NCBI RefSeq assembly: GCF_001649575.2
Contig: NC_051434.1
Span: 18,160,524-18,224,523, forward strand
DNA: 64,000 bases
From: Kryptolebias marmoratus
Lineage: Eukaryota > Chordata > Actinopteri > Cyprinodontiformes > Rivulidae
Direction: 5' to 3'
In this document: one piece after another, positions 49,265-59,489 of the stretch
Numbering within the stretch: the first letter of the stretch is position 1
How the letters are laid out: each line of letters opens with the position of its first letter
Position numbers and translations under genes: made by a program
Notes under the pieces: generated by a model
Seen by the model: the letters and a program-made list of their open reading frames with translations, nothing else
The model's database searches: none
Told to the model about the DNA's origin: nothing

Positions 49265-49770
49265 AGACTGCACATTTTCCTTATCTATCATAAAAACAGA
49301 GGAAGCTGTCCTTGGGTTTATCACAGATGTTGCCCACCTTTTGGTGTAGTGGAGTTCTCAGGGAGTCATGCTTTGCACGTTTTTCCTGACAAGTTGGCCT
49401 CATTAATTTAAATTTGATTGATATTTATTCCAAGTCCAGCTCATATAGCAAGCCTTCACAACAAATTGGATACATATTTGTAACTTCATATGAGTTTGAG
49501 TTTCTAAGAGTTTTAGAGGTTGTTTTTTTTTTTTTTTCATATCACACTGTGTGAAGCTAATTAAAGCTAGCCAAAGCAGGAAATTAACTCTGCTTTAAGC
49601 AGCTCAAAACAAAACAAAAGGCCCAGCATTAGAGGGAGTGCATATTACCTGCTGCCTTTTATGCAAGAGTTTTAAATAAAGATCATCTTATAGTGAGAAA
49701 TGAAAAAAAATATTTTTGATCAAACCTTGAAAATAACATTATGTGCAATCTTAAGTGATCTACCATTGTC
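49265..49770. other. Non-coding, no gene seen
   Basis: AT-rich with a poly-T tract (49523-49539). Confidence 0.4.
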
Positions 49771-49774
49771 TGTT

Positions 49775-50285
49775 AGCATATGTTTGTAGCATATGTTGTG
49801 AATGACTGTCAGCTACTACGACAATATTAGCCTAATATCAATAACAATCTATAAAGTACAGCCATTTTTGTGTAGGTTAGTGTCAATTAGCTATAGTTGT
49901 AGCTGTAGATGAAACGTCAACACAATCACTACCACTACCACCTATAAAAGACACCAAGTCTATTTGTAGTCTAGCAAATATGTGCAACACTTCGACCTAC
50001 TCAGGTTTGGTCACTTGGTAATACAATCAGCTACATCCACTTCTCTTTAGGCTTTATTTATTTTTTATTTATTCTTTTATTTTTTATTTCATAGCCTTAG
50101 ATTTTAAATGCTTGACTTGGAGAAACACACAGGAATTCCAATGTTGTTTGTTTAACTTGTACAAATGGCAATAAACTATTTAATTCCATACAGCCAATGG
50201 TTTCTTTCTGAAGTTTTATTAAAATCCATTCAGTAAATCATGAGATATTTTGCTATTGTACAAACAAACCCACACACTCTCACAA
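49775..50285 (-). repeat. Family C repeat, degraded (reverse orientation)
   Basis: Minus-strand blocks 'ctaattgacactaacctaca', 'caaaaatggctgta', 'gtagtagctgacagtcattc' (49775-49930), and separately the boundary block 'agcaaaatatctcatgattt', 'ggattttaataaaacttcag' (50185-50285). Intervening sequence is unrelated or too decayed. Confidence 0.65.
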
Positions 50286-50299
50286 ACTAACATGGGCAA

Positions 50300-51185
50300 A
50301 ATAAAAAAGAACTGCAGTGGTGGATGAGCAGAAAGTAATTACAGTTTTACTTGACCAGTGTGATTAAATGGCCATCCACATGTCCACTGATATCATTATG
50401 CTAATTTACAACCCTTTTTGTTATTATTATTGTTTTTATTCACAACATAATGTTTTAATTTTTAAGTAAATGCCCCATGTTGTGCTTTTAATTTGTGTTC
50501 ATTACCTGTGCCCTAATCTACAGTGACCAACAGGTCCAAATGCATGAGTGATGCAAACTCCAAAACACACACAAAAAACAAAAACAAATGCAGCAGTAAA
50601 TGCTGCAAAAGAAAAAGGCTGCAATCACCAAAAAATAGACAGAAACAAAAACATATAAGGAACAAAACAAATACAACTGCCTACATGAAAATGTTCAGGT
50701 CCAGCTTCATGTGGACACAAATGCTCATTAATATACTCGTTATATTTCACACTTTTTTAAAACTGCATTACATTTTTATGGTGTATTGAAAGATTAAGCT
50801 GAAATTAAATAAGACACAGCAACATTGCCTCTTTATGTATCTGACACTAGCACATGCAGATCTTCACCTAAGTCATGTTGCCACAGATTTATTGGTCATG
50901 TTCAGAAATTCAAGCACTTTTAGTTTGCAGAAAGGGCAGTTTCTTCCCTCCTACATGAAACCCACAAGGTACTTTATTTTCATAAAACACTGGAACGTTT
51001 TATTAATGAATTTCTCAGAGGAAGACTTTTAAAACCATACCGTATTAAATGGTCTGTTAAACTGAAACTCCTTTTTTTTGTATATTGGTTCAAATTTGTT
51101 AATATTATTGAAATTCTAGATATTTTACTGTTAAATTGGGGAAGTTTTAGATTTAAAAAAAATGTGGTAACTTCGTAAAACAGAA
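50300..51185. other. Non-coding, no gene seen
   Basis: 50560-50680 is AAAC/TGCAG-rich simple-like sequence. The 88-codon Lys-rich frame across it is not credible as a gene. Confidence 0.4.
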
Positions 51186-51190
51186 TTCAG

Positions 51191-51667
51191 TCAAACAGAA
51201 ATGGAAAAAAATGAGTTTATAAAAAAATGGAATGGAATTTGGAAAAAATGCAACAGATTTCTTACAGACCTATTGATTTTTGAAATAAATACCATCTGTA
51301 ACCAAGATTTGTAGGTATACTTGGGTAAACTGCAAAATAACACATTACTACACTCGGCAACAGCATCAAAGCCAACACGACTCACACTTCTGTGCTTTAC
51401 AATGAAAGTCAACATGTATGCAAGTGCTGCCCTCAAAAGACTATACTTCTGAAGCTTAAAAAAACCTTTCGTAATGACCACAACATGAGCCTCTCTAAGT
51501 ACCAATAAAGTCACAAGAACAAAACACCACCAGCAACAACAATGTTGTTGTGCTAAAGCTAGGTAACATAAGCAATTCTTAGGTTGTAGTACGCTGGAAC
51601 CTTTCTGCCATTCAACCCAACACATAGACATTACATGCAGTGGGAACACATAGTAAATGTCACACAC
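51191..51667 (-). other. Unsupported 158-codon open frame
   Basis: The longest gap-free open frame in the 49-64 kb part, ATG at 51667 and stop near 51191. The product would be Cys- and aromatic-rich in its N-terminal third (a QQHCCCWWCFVLVTLLVL stretch, possibly hydrophobic), with no family recognised, no upstream promoter cue and no flanking exon. It could be chance, or part of an unrecognised mobile element. Listed so it can be checked, not as a gene. Confidence 0.15.
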
Positions 51668-51846
51668 ATCACAGGACTTGACATTTCAAACTGGCTCCAT
51701 TTTTTCTATGTTTGGACCTCAATTAATGGGCGTTTCTGGATATGTCAGCATAAGGGGCAAATTAAGAAACAGTGTGATGGGGCTTAAAATCAAGGAGGTG
51801 GTTTGGAAGCCTTAGTCTACTGACTCCTGGACTAAAGCTTATAGAT

Positions 51847-52056
51847 CAGTTGTGTCCAATCCTGGCCCTTGAGGTCCACAATCCTTCATGTTTTAGATGT
51901 TTCCCTGCTTCAGCACATAGGTGAGTAACAGGCTTTTGCAGAACTTGAGGTCAAGCTGAAAAGGTAATTTAATCATTGAATAAGGTGTGTTAAAACAGGG
52001 AAACAACTAAAATATGCAGGATAGTGGCTCTTGTGGATCAGGATTGGGCACCAGTG
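51847..52056. mobile_element. hAT-like MITE (210 bp)
   Basis: Left end CAGTTGTGTCCAATCCTGG and right end CAGGATTGGGCACCAGTG are inverted repeats of the class CAGGGGTGTCCAATCCTGG. Internal symmetric blocks 'atgttttagatgtttccctg' and its relative 'cagggaaacaactaaaatat' continue the inversion. No 8-bp duplication survives. Confidence 0.78.
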
Positions 52057-52059
52057 TTC

Positions 52060-52720
52060 CAGGTCAAGACCCATCTGACACATTAGGCGCACAGTTTATA
52101 TGAATCCATGGGACCAGTGCCATTAAACAGAGGAGGAAGTAGACCTCCTTCTTTGACAGATTTAAGCAGCATTCTATTGGAAATACTAGTTTTGCAGTAC
52201 TTGATTCAGGATAAACATTTTGCCGTTTGAGAATCACTACTTCCAGCTGGTCAAAAGGATGCTGCCCCAAACAAAACAACACCTAGGGCGGTGATATTCA
52301 ATTAAAATATCCAATTAAAATTTGACAAGGTCTGTGAAGAGAACTTTTGCATTTAGAGCCATGCACAATATTTTTATGTTGACTATTCAAGTGACAATCA
52401 TTTTAAAAGACATCTATTCCAGTTAACAGGGTGTGTTGCTAATCAGTCATTGAGGCGATCTGCCAAACTGAATTCTTCAATTATTAATTTTCTCTGCTCT
52501 CATTTTAGAGTTTAGTGATTGCTCAAAAAGATGTGAGTTTAATTCTGGATTAAGACTTTATATTGCAGATTTTAATAATCGCTTCTTTCTCTGAAGGAGG
52601 CAAACAGGAAAAGTGAACACACAAGAGTCCATCTGTCTGGGGAAAAACCTCTTTTTTTTCCACCTTTTCTTTTTAGCGATAAATATGTACATTTTTTTAC
52701 TGAATTTTTGTGGTATTGTT
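52060..52720. other. Non-coding, no gene seen
   Basis: AT-rich. Nothing recognised before the hairpin at 52728. Confidence 0.4.
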
Positions 52721-52727
52721 CTATCAG

Positions 52728-52799
52728 GCTTGGACCTCTCTGTGGGCTGGCTTCTCTCTGCAGAGCTGAGAAGCTGCCAGCCCACTGAGAGGTACAAGC
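52728..52799. ncRNA. Candidate pre-miRNA-like hairpin (72 nt)
   Basis: Arms 'gcttggacctctctgtggg' (52728-52746) plus 'ctggc', and 'gccagcccac' through 'ggtacaagc', pair as 24 positions with 2 mismatches. A 3-nt bulge and a further 5-bp stem follow, with an 11-nt loop. Size, single bulge and loop resemble a metazoan miRNA precursor, though I do not recognise the sequence as a known miRNA. It may instead be an inverted-repeat relic. Strand of any transcript is unknown. Confidence 0.3.
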
Positions 52800-52879
52800 A
52801 GAGGGAAGCCGTGATAATCACCGTAAAGGCTGGAAAAACTGCCACATATAATGAAATTCACTATAAATGCTAGAAATTG

Positions 52880-53290
52880 TGTACAGGTTAAAAAGAAAAA
52901 TGAAAATGCTTCTCAAATTTAGCAATCGATCTAGGTCCATATACAATATCATTGGAGTCTAAATCTTTACCGCTGTCTGCTGTTTGGGAACAAAGGATAA
53001 AATAAGAGGTCTAATAAAATAATGCACTCTTAGTTCTTTTCAGTGCAGTTTGTTAGTAGTAAAATATACATAATGACAAAGGTGTTTTAATAAAATAAAA
53101 CAATGTAATTTTTGTCTGAAGTTAAGTCCTGTATTATTATCTTTTACTGCTGTAATAACCCCAACTTGCTTTAAGGTATGGACACTAAGAACCTTTGATA
53201 AATAAACCCCAATTTACATGGGGTTTTATATATGAATGCATGAAGTTCTATGAATATAAATTGTTTTTTCATCTTGCCTCAACTGTTTTT
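52880..53290. other. Non-coding, no gene seen
   Basis: AT-rich unique-looking DNA. Confidence 0.4.
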
Positions 53291-53297
53291 TCTCATT

Positions 53298-53960
53298 CCA
53301 TCATTGCCTGTTGCCAAAGGTAAAAGGATGAAATATCTTGTGGACAAATTTTAATGAAACTTTCAGGAAATAGTCATTGAATGTAAATCTACAACTGATA
53401 AACATTTGGAGCCAGCACAATTCAAAATGGCCGTCACAATCGTGTAACCTTAGTAAACAAAAAGAAAGACTATAACAGTCAGTTTTAGCGATACTGAGCT
53501 AAAATGAGGTGTGGTTGTAGCTTAGAGTGAGTCACGACATATCTTGCAAGTGCTACACACTGCGGGAGATCTTTGCTGAAAAGTTTAATAACTGTTGAAG
53601 CCAGTATGTTAGCAAAATATTTGATGATCCAGAAAGTTGTCTTTGCATGGACGTCTACAACTGATTAACAGTTGGAGTCAATCAAATTCACGATGGCTGC
53701 TACAGCTAATGAACATTAGTCATCCCCAAATTGGCTATACCACAGTAAATTTTACAAATATTGAGCTAAAATTTGATGAGTTACCCTCAACACATACTCC
53801 AAACATTAACTCATCTCGTGAGATCTGGCAATATGGCATGAGGTCACACATGACGATGTTTTAGTCTAAAGTTCTGGTATGAAAAGTGGCGCGGGTATGC
53901 CTTCCCTCAAGGAATGCAATACGCCTTGAAGGTTTGCGTTATCATTAGTATTTTATTTCT
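53298..53960 (+). repeat. Family C repeat (two units with both outer ends)
   Basis: Starts with 'tgcctgttgccaaaggtaa', shared with 62738 ('ctgctgccaaaggcaaagtg'). Two units follow, with 'caattcaaaatggccgtcac' at 53419 and 'caaattcacgatggctgct' at 53683. The distal end is 'ttttagtctaaagttctggt', 'gcgcgggtatgccttccctc' and 'gaaggtttgcgttatcatta'. This is the best candidate for a copy with both boundaries present. Confidence 0.78.
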
Positions 53961-53969
53961 AACATGTCT

Positions 53970-55265
53970 TGTGAGAGTTTTTTTTTTTCTGGATTAAACA
54001 CAGAGTGCTTGAGAGTTTTGAAACGTACATAATATTAGTAGCACTCCTTTTAACAGAATTATGAAGCAAGTCTGAGAAATGCTTGCAATCTGATTTTCTT
54101 TTCTTTTTTTTAGGTAAAGAATGTACTGCAGAGCTTTTTTTTTTAATTGTATGGAGGTAATTTTGTTCTAATGCAGGGATCCTCTAGGATGTTGAAGCAA
54201 CTGTTTCCAGCCCTGCTCAAAAACTGAATCAAAGACCAACTTAAAAACCAAGACAATTATTGCTTTATTTTTGTGATCAGTAATAGAACTGATGTTTCCA
54301 TTTAAAGTATTGCTGATACCTTTAAATCAACACAACGTTCAAAAAAAGTCCTTGTTCCCTGCATGATAAACACACCTCGGGATAGAAAAGTCCTATGCTT
54401 TTATTCATGCGTTCGTCTCGTTTCAAAAGTCACCTGCACGGTGCTTCTGAGACCCAATGACAAAAGGTGGAGGATAAAGCAGGGACAAAGTAATCATAGA
54501 ATATATAGCTTCATCGCTGCAGTTTTTTTTTTTGGAAGTCCCTCTCTTTTGTCTTCACCTTCATTAATTCACCAACACTGATAGGTGAAGGAAGGAGTGG
54601 AACAAGAGGACATCGCTCAAACAGAACAGGGTGAGAGCCAGCTTCCCTCACCCTACAGTACACCACAGGGATGGAGGTAAACAACTTTCAATACATAAAT
54701 ATTTAAATGTTTCATTAGATGCTGTCTCATGAGAAGACAAAGGCGAGCTTTGGGATTTAGCTCCAGCAGCAGGCGCAAAGTCAAACCCAGTCAAAGACAA
54801 ATCCATTCTGTCAATAAGAACAAGCAGTCTTTGGAGGTGGTGAATAATATATAGGAATATGTGAATAAATGATTTATGTGCACCCAAACTAAGGTATCAC
54901 ATCTGTTAGAATATGCATGATTAACCCATGGATGGCTAGAGCTCCTGGAATGTACATGGAAACATGTAAATGAATCATTTCCTGTTTTAGACATCACATG
55001 AGGGCATATCCAAATTTAGCTGGCTACTGAATGTAAAGAAAAAGGGTTTTCTTTGAACCGCAGAGTGAAAGTGACAGAAATGGTGCTAGACATGACAGCT
55101 CCAGATCAAGTGAACATCAGGTGTCATGTCTTGGTTTTTCTGCCTCCTCCTCTTTGACACTGTGGCAAACTTTCCAGCAATGCAGGACAGTTATGAAAAA
55201 TAATTAGCAAACACACCAAGTAACAAGGCTGCATTTTTATAGGACGTGTTTATCATGACACCCTA
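53970..55265. other. Non-coding, no gene seen
   Basis: AT-rich with T-runs (53979-53988, 54133-54144, 54523-54532). No gene was recognised. Confidence 0.4.
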
Positions 55266-55274
55266 GAAACTGTT

Positions 55275-55840
55275 AACTCCATCTATCCATTTTCGTCCCG
55301 TCAGGTCCACAAAGGTAACTCAGACATTACCTTTCTCAGCTATAGTCTCCTGCTCCTCCTGGTTGATCTCAAGGAGTTCCCAAGCCAGAGAGGATATCCA
55401 TATATTAATCCTTCGGTAAGTTCTGGGTCTGTCCCAGGATCTCCTCCAAATGAGAGGTTCCTGGGATAAACTCGAGAGGGAAAAATAGAAGGTATTCTAA
55501 TCAGATACCCAAACCATTTCAGCTGACTCCTTTCGACACAGAGGAGCAGTGACTCTAGTCTGAGTTTGCCCCTGGGATCTCATCCCAGATGAATGACACA
55601 ACTTGAAGATACCAACAGACTCACATTATCTGCCAAAATCAAAGACGCAGTCTTAATATCATCAAACTAGACACCCTCTTCTCCAGGATTTTATATGCCT
55701 TAAAAGTAACCCCTTCCTACCACAGAACCCCTTGTGCTGCTTTGAACAATACGGACATAGGCCTTCTCCAAGACCACAAAAGAATTCCCATAGATTAGCA
55801 AATCTGCTCCACAAAAACATTTGCCCCCAAAGTTTTTCCA
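55275..55840 (-). mobile_element. Rex3/RTE-type LINE fragment (strongly decayed)
   Basis: Antisense order of blocks: 'tctatccattttcg' tail, 'tgatctcaaggagttcccaa', 'ggatctcctccaaatgagag', 'tttcagctgactcctttcga', 'gaggagcagtgactct', 'cattatctgccaaaatcaaa' (antisense of the catalytic-site region), and 'aggccttctccaagaccaca'. Stops and gaps throughout. Large internal parts are missing between blocks. Confidence 0.75.
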
Positions 55841-55939
55841 CCTTTTCTATGATCCAAACTCATACTCTAAAAGACTAATATTATTTGAGTTTGTTGTTGT
55901 TGCTACAAAATTAGAATGCAACCCACTAGAGTAATTTTT

Positions 55940-56072
55940 TTCTGGCCAGGGAATGCCTCAGGAACCCTCAGAACATCGTTGGGAGAAGGGATTTCTGGGC
56001 TTCTCTCCTTGACCTGTTGTTTTTGAGACCCAGCCTCAGATAATCAAATAAAACTGGATGGATAGGAGAATA
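55940..56072 (+). mobile_element. Rex3/RTE-type LINE 3' end, opposite orientation
   Basis: 'ctggccagggaatgcctcag', 'gaagggatttctgggcttct', 'gagacccagcctcagataat' and 'aactggatggatagg' form the sense-strand 3' end of the same LINE family. It faces the antisense fragment at 55275-55840. Confidence 0.75.
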
Positions 56073-56079
56073 ATTTTTT

Positions 56080-57205
56080 AAAAGATTTTTTTAATTAATT
56101 AAAATATAAAAACACTGACATGTCCAATTTATGTAACTAATTAGGTCCTGTATGACTTTCACACTTAATCTCTGGTGAATCCTATCATTAGTCCTTGCAA
56201 TTTTTCAAAAACTTGTGCTACACTGAATTTAATTAACATAAAGGCAAAGATTTTTTTAAAATAAACCAATGATGGTGTAAACCACAGTTAAGCACGCTAT
56301 GAATCTTAAGAAGAATATGTGATCATTTTTGATACATAAGATGTGTACAAATACATGTTATTTTATATTTTTACAATAGTTTGAATTCTGTAACAAAGCA
56401 TTTATTTATGTCATTACTGCTCAACCACACTGGGTAATCTTGGACATAGTGGCTTTGTCTGAGAGGTAACCACAAAGAATGAGGTAAGTCCCAGGTAAGA
56501 CACTAACAATATTTTCCAGAGTTCTTTTGTGGAGATCAGAGAACCTCCCATATGGACAACAGGTTGCCCAGCACTTCACCAATTTGGTCTCAGTGGTAAT
56601 GTGATCAGACAGAAGCCATTCCTCACTTCCCAGCCAGCAGAGGGTCTCCCAAAAGATGCCTAAATGAATCTCACAACACAAAAAACAGAACCCAGTGTGA
56701 TGAAACATTATTGAGCTGATAAAAGTCACAGTGATGGAAGTGTGGAAAACAAGATATTAAGCTTATATCAAATATGTTTGCAGTAATACAGAGCGGTGGC
56801 TGAAAACAAACAGACATGAAAAAAAAACCAAAAAAAAAACCCATGAAGATAAAATCTTCTGCAGAGCGCTCATTGTCCTGGGCTCTAGTGAAGATTTACT
56901 GCTTACAAGATAAGAAACCTCAAAAATACTGCCAGGAGTGGTTTTGTAAAAACTATGTATTCATAAATCACAGCTAGAGCTGAACTCAGCAAATTGACAA
57001 TATACTGTAGTCCAAAATGTTGTCATTGGAGACAACTGTGGAAAATTATATCAGCATTGTACAGATGTTCCATGTTTCAGAAGAAAGTCTAAATACCACA
57101 GTCACCTTCTTTTCAAAGTGGCAGGCAATAATTAATTGTACAATTGTACCTTTTTTACTTTATTGTAACATTTTTATTTCATAGCTGCATTTCAATTTTC
57201 ACATT
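56080..57205. other. Non-coding, no gene seen
   Basis: AT-rich. A 102-codon minus-strand frame at 56421-56729 has no domain. Confidence 0.4.
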
Positions 57206-57948
57206 TATGGAAGGTGCCAAGGCTGGGGCTGAGCGTGGCGAACCCAATATGCGGACTCATAATTCCTTCTTCTAAAAAAAACTAATTTATTAACAAAAGA
57301 ATCAAATGCAAAAACAAAAGGCTGACGTGGCAGCAAAATTAAACATAACCAAACCTAGACATGAGCGAAACAGGAGGCAAGACATGAAGCAAAACATACC
57401 AACAAGGACTCAAGAACAATGAACCAGTGAGGAAGTGGAGAAAGTGGCCGGGATTTAAAGACTGATGGTAATGAGGTGAAGTGGGCACAAGTGAGTGATA
57501 ACAATAGCGGACAGGTGGAGATGGGTGTGGCAATTAACAAGACAGTCCCTCCAGGATTTCACGGGCATTTTTTGTGACTGTTGCGGGCTAAAATGCCTGA
57601 TTTCGTGGGGCATTTTCCTAAAAGTTGCAATGAAAAGTTGCAATTTTTTTTACGAAAATCAATAAAAAACCATAACTTTTAATATATAAACCAAAAATAC
57701 TTACTAGTTTTGTCAGATAATTACCAACAAACATTGACATTATCAAAAGGTGCTGTATTTGAGAACTTTGATAGCTTATAAACTGACATTCATGACCATT
57801 TCTGGATTGTCCCTCATCTGCAGCTCTCCTCACATGTTTTGCAGACACAAAGTGTTTGTCGATGCGTTTATGTTTGATGATTACACTGCAGGACGTGCAA
57901 AACAGCTTCCCCCCACTCTCCTGCAGCCGGGTAGGAAACTGGTTTGCG

Positions 57949-58027
57949 ACCGCAGTGAAGTTAGTTTTAAGTTGGATATTGGATATTCGCGCTCCGCGGA
58001 GTTAGCGGCGTCTAGCTCACAGCTGAC
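57949..58027. repeat. Internal inverted repeat, left arm
   Basis: 79-bp arm, complementary to 58111-58189 at 75 of 79 positions. The four differences are all transitions, mostly in CpG contexts. The 83-bp spacer ends with a GC-rich segment (about 58050-58090). Confidence 0.93.
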
Positions 58028-58110
58028 CCGAAACAGGAGCACTAATGTCGGCCAGCCGTTCTCTGCCGGCCCCTTCTCTCACGTGCGGCAGTTCACCTAG
58101 GGATGGCTAA

Positions 58111-58189
58111 GTCAGCCGTGAGCTAGACGCCGCTAACTCTGCAGAGCGTGAATATCCAATATCCAACTTAAAACTAACTTCACTGCGGT
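58111..58189. repeat. Internal inverted repeat, right arm
   Basis: Partner of 57949-58027. Together they can form a long hairpin in the middle of the 903-bp element. Confidence 0.93.
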
Positions 58190-58697
58190 GTTTTGCTGAA
58201 ATCTTTTTGGGCAAATGTGAAGCATTAGTGCACATTTTGGCTTCGGTCGCTGCTCCTGCATGCTCCTGGCATTCTGATGTTAACAGGATGTGACGTCACA
58301 TCTCTTCTTTGTGAGTTATTTGGGGTTATTTTGGTTAAAGTTGCAGTGTTTTGGGCAAAGTTGCACAAAGTTGCGATTTTGCGGGGTTTGCTTGATTTTG
58401 CGTTAATAGTTGCGATCGTAACATCGCAAAATCCTGGAGGGTCTGACAAGAGCTGACAGAGGATAAGTGGAAAATGAAGACAAATGGGTAACAGACAGGA
58501 AAACAAAACAACAAACACAGTAAACCAAACCCAAAAGAAACCAGAAACAAAACACTAAATACAAAAAGAAACACTACCAAAACAAAACCTGACAGAAGGT
58601 TTTACATGTGTAGATTAAAATCTCCACCCCCTTCCCACCCCCTTCCTCTGAGTTGATATCTTATCTCAATATTGCATTCAAAGACAAGTTTTCCGTC

Positions 58698-59473
58698 CAT
58701 CCATTATCTGCTGATTGTTCCTAGGTTAGGTCACGGGGGCAGCAGATTGAGCATGGAGGACCAGACATGTTTTTCCACAGCCACCCCTTGCAGCTCTTCA
58801 GGGAGGATTCCAAGGTGTTCTTAGGCCAGCCTGTCTGGTTTTGGGTTTTCTTTGGGTTATTTGCATTCTGTTTATTGTTTTCATGTTTGCTGTTTGTGTT
58901 TAGTTATTCTTGTCTTAGTTTACTTCTTGTTACACATGCCTTTATTTTCTGTCCCTAGTCACTCCTCCTCAGTTACTCACTTGTATCTCTGCCACGCCCA
59001 TCTCCACCTGTCAGCAATTTGTATCACTCACCTGTGCCCACTTATCTCATCACCTCCTGTGTTTAAAAAACGTTTTACGTTAATAAATTATTTTATTTTA
59101 AATGAGTCTGTGCTCTGGGTTCGCCTTTGTCTCCACCACCCGTGACACAGCCGAAAGACACAGTCTCCCCCAGCCTATCCTGAGATCTCATTCTTTCAGG
59201 CACCACCCAAAGTTGATGACCATAGTTCAGGGTAGGAATGTAGACCGACCAGTAAACAGAGTTTTTCCTTGCAGCTCAGCTCCCTCTTCACCATAACAAA
59301 CCGGTACAGGGTACACAGTACTGTGGAAGCTGCACCAATTGTCTGTCAATTTCACGCTCCATTCTTCCCTCACCTCCCGAACAAGACCCTGAGATACTTA
59401 AACTCCTCCTCTTGAGGCAGCACCTCATCCCCAACAGGAAGAGAGTAGTCCACCCTTTTCCAACTGAGAACAC
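58698..59473 (-). mobile_element. Rex3/RTE-type LINE, 5' truncated, split by solo LTR
   Basis: Antisense Rex3 3' region with a 'catccatt' tail at the left. A perfect 10-bp duplication GTTTTCCGTC flanks the whole unit (58688-58697 and 59474-59483), a typical LINE target duplication. Readable minus-strand protein near the right end: KRVDYSLPVGDEVLPQEEEF followed by KYL-VLF, the C-terminal reverse-transcriptase region. Relative to the recalled consensus about 250 bp is missing between 'cctatcctg' and 'agatctcattctttcagg' (about 59175-59190). An LTR sits at 58832-59147. Confidence 0.85.
58832..59147 (+). mobile_element. Solo LTR, family S copy 5 (internally deleted)
   Basis: 316 bp, TGTCTGG...CGTGACA, perfect 5-bp duplication CAGCC (58827-58831 and 59148-59152). 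Keeps the core 'gccacgcccatctccacctg' and 'cacctgtgcccactt', a TTTAAA box and AATAAA (59082-59087). It lacks roughly 200 bp that lie between TATA-like box and poly(A) signal in copies 1-2. Inserted in a Rex3 LINE. Confidence 0.9.
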
Positions 59474-59489
59474 GTTTTCCGTCTAGATA

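Larger units (their letters stand above)
57543..58445. mobile_element. 903-bp non-autonomous DNA transposon with internal inverted repeat
   Basis: Terminal inverted repeats CAGTCCCTCCAGGATTTCAC and CAGACCCTCCAGGATTTTGC (right end, complement) agree at 17 of 20 positions. A 6-bp duplication ACAAGA flanks it (57537-57542 and 58446-58451), and the LTR sequence is continuous across it. Subterminal zones on both sides carry repeated 'aaagttgcaa'/'gttgcgat'-type motifs. No transposase is present; a 116-codon plus-strand frame (57750-58100) matches nothing I know. A 6-bp duplication is unusual: hAT elements give 8 and piggyBac gives TTAA. Superfamily is therefore left open. Confidence 0.85.
57215..58594 (-). 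mobile_element. Solo LTR, family S copy 4, interrupted by a DNA transposon
   Basis: Reverse-orientation LTR with plus-strand left end TGCCAAG (decayed) and right end CCTGACA, flanked by a perfect 5-bp duplication GAAGG (57210-57214 and 58595-58599). Removing the insertion at 57543-58445 and one ACAAGA leaves about 471 bp, in line with the 456-520 bp of copies 1-3. The core 'ggtggagatgggtgtggcaa' (antisense) ends exactly at the insertion. Confidence 0.88.

Noticed and set aside
57750..58100. 116-codon frame as a captured gene in the 903-bp transposon
   Set aside because: It runs through the left hairpin arm, has no recognised domain, and the complementary arm is equally conserved, so DNA structure rather than coding explains it.
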